From: JBBRHF01 sp038223055
Lineage (GTDB): Bacteria > Actinomycetota > Actinomycetes > JACCUZ01
Assembly (NCBI GenBank): GCA_038223055.1
Contig: JBBRHF010000049.1
Location: 1-24,798, forward strand
Length of the DNA: 24,798 bases
Direction: 5' to 3'
Within the stretch, counting starts at the first letter, position 1, and every line of letters begins with the position of its first letter. A program made the translations under genes and the position numbers. The notes beneath the pieces are model-generated. The model searched no databases. It was not told the DNA's origin and saw nothing but the letters and a program-made list of their open reading frames with translations. This document shows, piece after piece, positions 22,467-24,798 of this stretch.

Positions 22467-24124
22467 AGAAGCTCGCGGTCGCGGCTCTGCTGCTCGGGGG
22501 TCTCGGCACCATGACCGTCCCCATCCTCATCGGCCTGGTCGCCGTCCTCCTCGGCGCCAGCGCGATCGCCGCCCAGAGTCCCTGCGTGTCCACGATTGGG
22601 TCGGTGCTCGACACGGGGGAACCCGTGCGGCTTCCCGTCGTCGGCCGGTTTGTCCCGACCAGCGAGTACGGGATGCGGTCAAACCCCGGCGACATCAACA
22701 CGGGCCAATACCGGATGCACTGGGGGCTGGACCTGGCCGAGACGACACCGACCGCAGTGGTCGCCGTCAAGGACGGGGTGGTCAAGGCAACTCCGGACTC
22801 GGCGGGCGGCGGACACGAGATCCACATCGACCACGGCGCGGGCCTGGAAACGACCTACCAGCATCTGTCTTCCCGCACGGTGCAGGTCGGTGACCGGGTG
22901 TGGGCCGGGAAGCAGGTCGGCGTCGAGGGCAGCACCGGCAATTCTTCCGGCCCCCACGTGCATCTCGAGGTGCAGACCAACGGCGCGCGGGTCAATCCGC
23001 GGACCTGGCTTCGCCAGCAGGGCATCGCGGTGCCGGCCGAAGGCGTCGCCGGCACCGCGCCGCCCGCCGTAGCGTTCGACCCCGCATCCTTGCCCGCCCT
23101 GCACCTGACCCCGTCTCCGGTGCCGCTCTCGCCAACCTCGGACGCGGGGGACACCAAACCTGTGGTGACCAACTTCCCCACCCTGGTGGGGGCGTACACG
23201 GGCGCGCAGGTCCTCAACGCCGGCTACATCATCAGAGCCGGGCAGTCGATGACGTTGGACGCCAAGACGATCACCCTCGCCGTGATGACAGCGATGGGGG
23301 AATCGAGCCTGCTCAACGTGGGCCACGGCGATGCCGCCGGGCCCGACAGCCGCGGCCTGTTCCAGCAGCGCGACCCGTGGGGGTCACTCGCCGAAAGGAT
23401 GAACCCCACCACCTCGGCGACGATGTTCTTCAAGGCGCTGATCGCGGTACCCAGCTACTTGGCGCTCGAGCCGACGGTCGCCGCGCACAAGGCACAGCAC
23501 AACGCCGACCCGTACCACTACGCGCCTTACTGGGGTCCCGCAGTCCAGATGGTCGCCACCCTCACCGCCGACCCCTCCCTGCTGGACAGGTTGCCGGTCG
23601 CCGGGCCGGTGACCGGCTGCGAAAACGGCGGAATCGGCGACCCGCTGCCCGCCGGGGACCTCACCGGCGACGCGATCGTCGCGGCAGCGCGGAACTACCT
23701 GGGCACCCCCTACAGCTGGGGCGGCGGTAACACGAGCGGCCCGAGCCTGGGCATCTACCAGGCGCCCTCCCTGGACGGCTCGCACACCGTGGGCTTCGAC
23801 TGCGCCGGCCTGGTCCTTTTCGCGGTCCACACCTCCACCGGCATCGCCCTCGCCCACAGCGCCGAAACCCAGGGCCAGGACCCGCGCGGACAGACCGTGC
23901 CGCGGGACTGGACCCTGATGCAGCCTGGCGACGTGATCGCGTTCAGCGAGGACGGCTCCGGCGCCCCCGGGTCCTTCGGTCACGTCGGGATCTACCTCGG
24001 CGCCGGGAAGATGATCCACGCACCCCGGCCCGGCGGGACGGCCGAGATCGTCCAACTCAAGGACGTCAACTACTACGAATCCATGGCCTGGTCCATCAAG
24101 CGATACGCCAACCGCCCATTGTAG
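22463..24124 (+). CDS. Three-module cell-wall hydrolase: M23 peptidase, lysozyme-like, NlpC/P60
   Basis: A 553-residue exported or anchored enzyme. The GTG at 22463 overlaps the preceding stop. A membrane helix (MTVPILIGLVAVLLGASAIA) precedes three modules. The first is an M23/LytM domain at about 65-185, with zinc ligands in HWGLDLA and GPHVHLEV. The second is a lysozyme/transglycosylase-like region at about 265-375 (TLAVMTAMGESSLLN, RGLFQQRD), where the Glu of GES is the likely catalytic acid. The third is an NlpC/P60 domain at about 415-550 with catalytic Cys in GFDCAGLV, His in FGHVGIYLG and a third polar residue in MIHAP. Such VirB1-like enzymes open peptidoglycan for a secretion channel. 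It is the last gene of the operon; 68 bases after it hold only a weak 5-bp hairpin (24165-24178). Confidence 0.9.
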   Translation: MKKLAVAALLLGGLGTMTVPILIGLVAVLLGASAIAAQSPCVSTIGSVLDTGEPVRLPVVGRFVPTSEYGMRSNPGDINTGQYRMHWGLDLAETTPTAVVAVKDGVVKATPDSAGGGHEIHIDHGAGLETTYQHLSSRTVQVGDRVWAGKQVGVEGSTGNSSGPHVHLEVQTNGARVNPRTWLRQQGIAVPAEGVAGTAPPAVAFDPASLPALHLTPSPVPLSPTSDAGDTKPVVTNFPTLVGAYTGAQVLNAGYIIRAGQSMTLDAKTITLAVMTAMGESSLLNVGHGDAAGPDSRGLFQQRDPWGSLAERMNPTTSATMFFKALIAVPSYLALEPTVAAHKAQHNADPYHYAPYWGPAVQMVATLTADPSLLDRLPVAGPVTGCENGGIGDPLPAGDLTGDAIVAAARNYLGTPYSWGGGNTSGPSLGIYQAPSLDGSHTVGFDCAGLVLFAVHTSTGIALAHSAETQGQDPRGQTVPRDWTLMQPGDVIAFSEDGSGAPGSFGHVGIYLGAGKMIHAPRPGGTAEIVQLKDVNYYESMAWSIKRYANRPL

Positions 24125-24192
24125 TTAGTGCAGTTGCTTACTGATCGGCGTAAAACACTGTGCTGCAAAGGTTTTTGCTTTGGGTGGGCGCG

Positions 24193-24658
24193 TCAAGTCG
24201 CCCTTGGTCCTGCATTCGGCGCCCCACCTGGTAGCGCGGTGCCTGGCTTACGAGATGCCTCATCGAGGTCGTCGGACCAACTCCACAGGGACGTGAGATC
24301 GGTCTTGCCCTCATTGGCTGTTTGACGGGCCAAGCGCACATATTGGGAGGCCATGGCTCCCAGGTTCGCTCGCTCGATCCGGAAAATCGCTGGCATCCCA
24401 CTGTTTGCTGATCGCGACTTCGAGTACGTGATCGAGCTCACGGTCCAGACCAGCCAGCAAGGTCAGCTCGGCCGCTGGACACATCAAGGCTGCTTCGTGC
24501 CGCGCGGTGTTCCACGCCACGGTGGCTGCGTGGAAAGCGTCCCATTCAGGGCCCGTACCGTCGATCGTCGTGATCGGCGAGATGGCCAGGTTGGTGATCT
24601 CGCGATTGAGGAGTTGAAGTGCACTATGAAGAGCACCGGGTTTGATGGAGACCACCAA
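24193..24658 (-). pseudogene. Unidentified gene with a probable single-base frameshift
   Basis: A TTG at 24658 lies eight bases after AGGAGG (24667-24672). The first frame encodes a helical protein (LHSALQLLNREITNLAISPI, then EWDAFHAATVAWNTARHEAA and LTLLAGLDRELDHVLEVAIS). Near 24379-24386 the coding character moves to another frame: dropping one C from TTTTCCGG joins WDASDF to RIERANLGAMASQYVRLARQ, which continues to a TGA at 24193. The reconstructed protein is about 154 residues, helical and without membrane segments. Base composition is lower in GC than the secretion operon (about 57% in one sampled line). It could be a real inactivation or a sequencing error. I do not recognise the family. 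Confidence 0.55.
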
Positions 24659-24700
24659 GCCTCAGACCTCCTCGAGTAGGCACAAGATCACTGTTGAGAC

Positions 24701-24798
24701 TTACGGCCCGGTGACCTGGTAGGTCAGTGGGCGGGGGTCTCCGGGTATGCGGGCGGGGGTGTTGTTGAGTTCGTCGGTGAGCAGGTGCAGGGCGCGGG
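24701..24798 (-). CDS. C-terminal end of an unidentified gene at the window edge
   Basis: The last 31 codons of a minus-strand gene are visible, ending LTYQVTGP at a TAA (24701-24703). The stretch LLTDELNNTPARIPGDPRPL has normal protein composition and GC-rich third positions, unlike the adjacent pseudogene. Too little is present for a family call; a transposase end is possible but not supported. Confidence 0.5.
   Translation of the reverse strand, partial: RALHLLTDELNNTPARIPGDPRPLTYQVTGP

Noticed and set aside
24165..24178. Rho-independent terminator after the hydrolase gene
   Set aside because: The stem is only five base pairs with four bases in the loop and no T-tract after it, so it is not listed as a feature.
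24701..24798. Calling the edge gene a transposase
   Set aside because: Thirty-one residues without a diagnostic motif do not support a family call, and no terminal inverted repeats are visible.

Overview
The window is high-GC DNA with frequent GTG starts and gene pairs joined by 4-base GTGA/ATGA stop-start overlaps. This points to a chromosome, integrative element or plasmid of a high-GC actinomycete; I cannot place it to genus. Two secretion or pilus machineries lie close together, which is typical of an accessory or conjugative region. I see no relaxase, coupling protein (VirD4/TraG type), integrase, tRNA, rRNA, CRISPR array or replication origin.

Left block (1-8411, + strand): a Tad-type pilus operon. 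It encodes a 5'-truncated CpaF/TadA ATPase, TadB-like and TadC-like membrane platforms, a small pilin-like gene in two tandem copies (the first frameshifted), two TadE-like pseudopilins, a TadG-like protein, and a large membrane protein. That last protein joins two external LysM domains to an internal winged-helix/BTAD regulator. Next come a lipoprotein gene and a secreted-protein gene (8515-10094) of visibly lower GC, and then a decayed copy of the start of the LysM/BTAD gene (about 10092-10222).

Middle block (10238-12811, - strand): a sigma-factor-like HTH protein, a secreted HNH nuclease, and a 35-codon ORF translationally coupled to a GNAT acetyltransferase. A divergent intergenic region (12812-13124) with four TTGCC motifs spaced 21-22 bp apart separates this block from the next.

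Right block (13125-24124, + strand): a Gram-positive type IV secretion operon. In order it encodes a small soluble protein, a TcpC/VirB8-like protein, a small VirB2-position membrane protein, a PrgI/VirB3-like protein, a VirB4-like ATPase, a VirB6-like polytopic protein, an anchored protein, and a cell-wall hydrolase with M23, lysozyme-like and NlpC/P60 modules. The VirB4 gene carries a 435-residue intein exactly inside its Walker A motif (GSGK/S). It has the Trp-Cys-Thr signature of class 3 inteins and a LAGLIDADG endonuclease with zinc-ribbon-like cysteine clusters. A decayed copy of the intein's first part is fused to the 3' end of the small membrane gene two genes upstream.

Right edge (24193-24798, - strand): a lower-GC gene that appears frameshifted, and the last 31 codons of an unidentified gene.

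The likely joint role is a cell-surface pilus plus a DNA- or protein-translocating channel. The LysM/BTAD protein and the sigma-like protein are candidate regulators, and the terminal hydrolase is the likely wall-opening enzyme.
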